Made by a program: the position numbers and the translations under genes. Under the pieces are notes generated by a model, which worked only from the letters and a program-made list of their open reading frames with translations, ran no database searches and had not been told where the DNA came from. 5,223 bases of DNA from an uncultured Mucilaginibacter sp. (GTDB taxonomy: Bacteria; Bacteroidota; Bacteroidia; Sphingobacteriales; Sphingobacteriaceae). The stretch lies in contig CAMLFI010000227.1 in the NCBI GenBank assembly GCA_946479225.1, forward strand, positions 1-5,223. The letters run 5' to 3'. This document shows, piece by piece, positions 5,088 through 5,223 of this stretch. How positions within the stretch are numbered: the stretch's first letter is position 1; every line of letters begins with the position of its first letter.

Positions 5088-5153
5088 TTTGCGCTTAACC
5101 TTTTAGATACATTCTGAATAGCATAAACCGGACAAACGGTGGTTACATAAAAT

Positions 5154-5161
5154 TATCTTTG
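5154..5161 (+). promoter_or_regulatory. Bacteroidota -7 box for the gene at the right edge
   Basis: TATCTTTG is an exact TAnnTTTG match 19 bp before the ATG at 5181, giving a predicted leader of about 14 nt. No TTTG -33 element is found at 17-23 bp upstream. The rest of the 5088-5180 gap holds no convincing terminator for the preceding operon. Confidence 0.55.
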
Positions 5162-5180
5162 CCATAAGATATTATAAAAC

Positions 5181-5223
5181 ATGGCAACAAAAATTACAAT
5201 AAACAATAACGGATCGGTAAAAT
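5181..5223 (+). CDS. Start of a probable CDGSH iron-sulfur domain protein, cut by the window edge
   Basis: Fourteen codons read MATKITINNNGSVK before the window ends. Many small Bacteroidota CDGSH-type (mitoNEET-like) 2Fe-2S proteins of roughly 70-80 residues open with this kind of sequence, a short basic start followed by ITINNNGS. The Cys-rich cluster-binding motif would lie beyond the window and is not seen. A -7 box just upstream and the good ATG context support a real start. If correct, the product is a small cytosolic redox or iron-sulfur protein, transcribed separately from the operon before it. Confidence 0.55.
   Translation, partial: MATKITINNNGSVK

Noticed and set aside
5127..5140. 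A terminator stem (ACCG-6-CGGT) after the DUF4256 gene.
   Set aside because: The stem is only 4 bp and no T run follows; it does not stand out from chance.

Overview
The window looks like chromosomal DNA of a Bacteroidota bacterium, most likely a Sphingobacteriaceae relative such as Mucilaginibacter or Pedobacter. Three things suggest this: the promoters follow the Bacteroidota pattern (TTTG, about 20 bp, then TAnnTTTG), clear Shine-Dalgarno sequences are missing before nearly every gene, and the gene families and intergenic repeats are typical of that group. The assignment is by recognition; no search was run.

Layout. (1) Positions 80-1286, minus strand: a two-gene unit, an SRPBCC/AHSA1-like protein followed 9 bp later by an isocitrate lyase/PEP mutase-family protein, ending in a perfect hairpin over the stop codon. 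(2) Positions 1287-1436: a divergent promoter region with an inverted repeat. (3) Positions 1437-2429, plus strand: a GlxA-type regulator (DJ-1/PfpI-like domain plus AraC helix-turn-helix), probably made from a leaderless or nearly leaderless mRNA. (4) Positions 2430-2735: a non-coding stretch holding two related short palindromic repeats, a MITE-like element of about 120 bp with 11-bp inverted ends, and the next promoter. (5) Positions 2736-5087, plus strand: a tightly spaced five-gene operon, ArsR repressor, SRPBCC/AHSA1, DoxX-like membrane protein, YdeI/DUF1801-OmdA protein, DUF4256 protein. (6) Position 5181 to the edge: the first 14 codons of what is probably a CDGSH iron-sulfur protein, with its own promoter.

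How the parts work together. The five-gene operon has the clearest regulatory logic. Two 16-bp palindromes of the same design, centred 26 bp apart, sit on its promoter, one between the -33 and -7 elements and one starting at the last base of the -7 box. This fits autorepression by the ArsR protein encoded first. That protein lacks the classical metal-binding ELCVCDL motif, so its signal is unknown. The cargo is a putative small-molecule-binding SRPBCC protein, a four-helix DoxX-like membrane protein, a YdeI-type protein and a DUF4256 protein. It may be a stress-inducible module, but its biochemical job cannot be read from the sequence. The divergent GlxA-type regulator is a reasonable candidate controller of the minus-strand pair.

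No tRNA, rRNA, CRISPR array, transposase or phage gene was seen. The genes belong to known families; the least understood part is the ArsR-to-DUF4256 operon.
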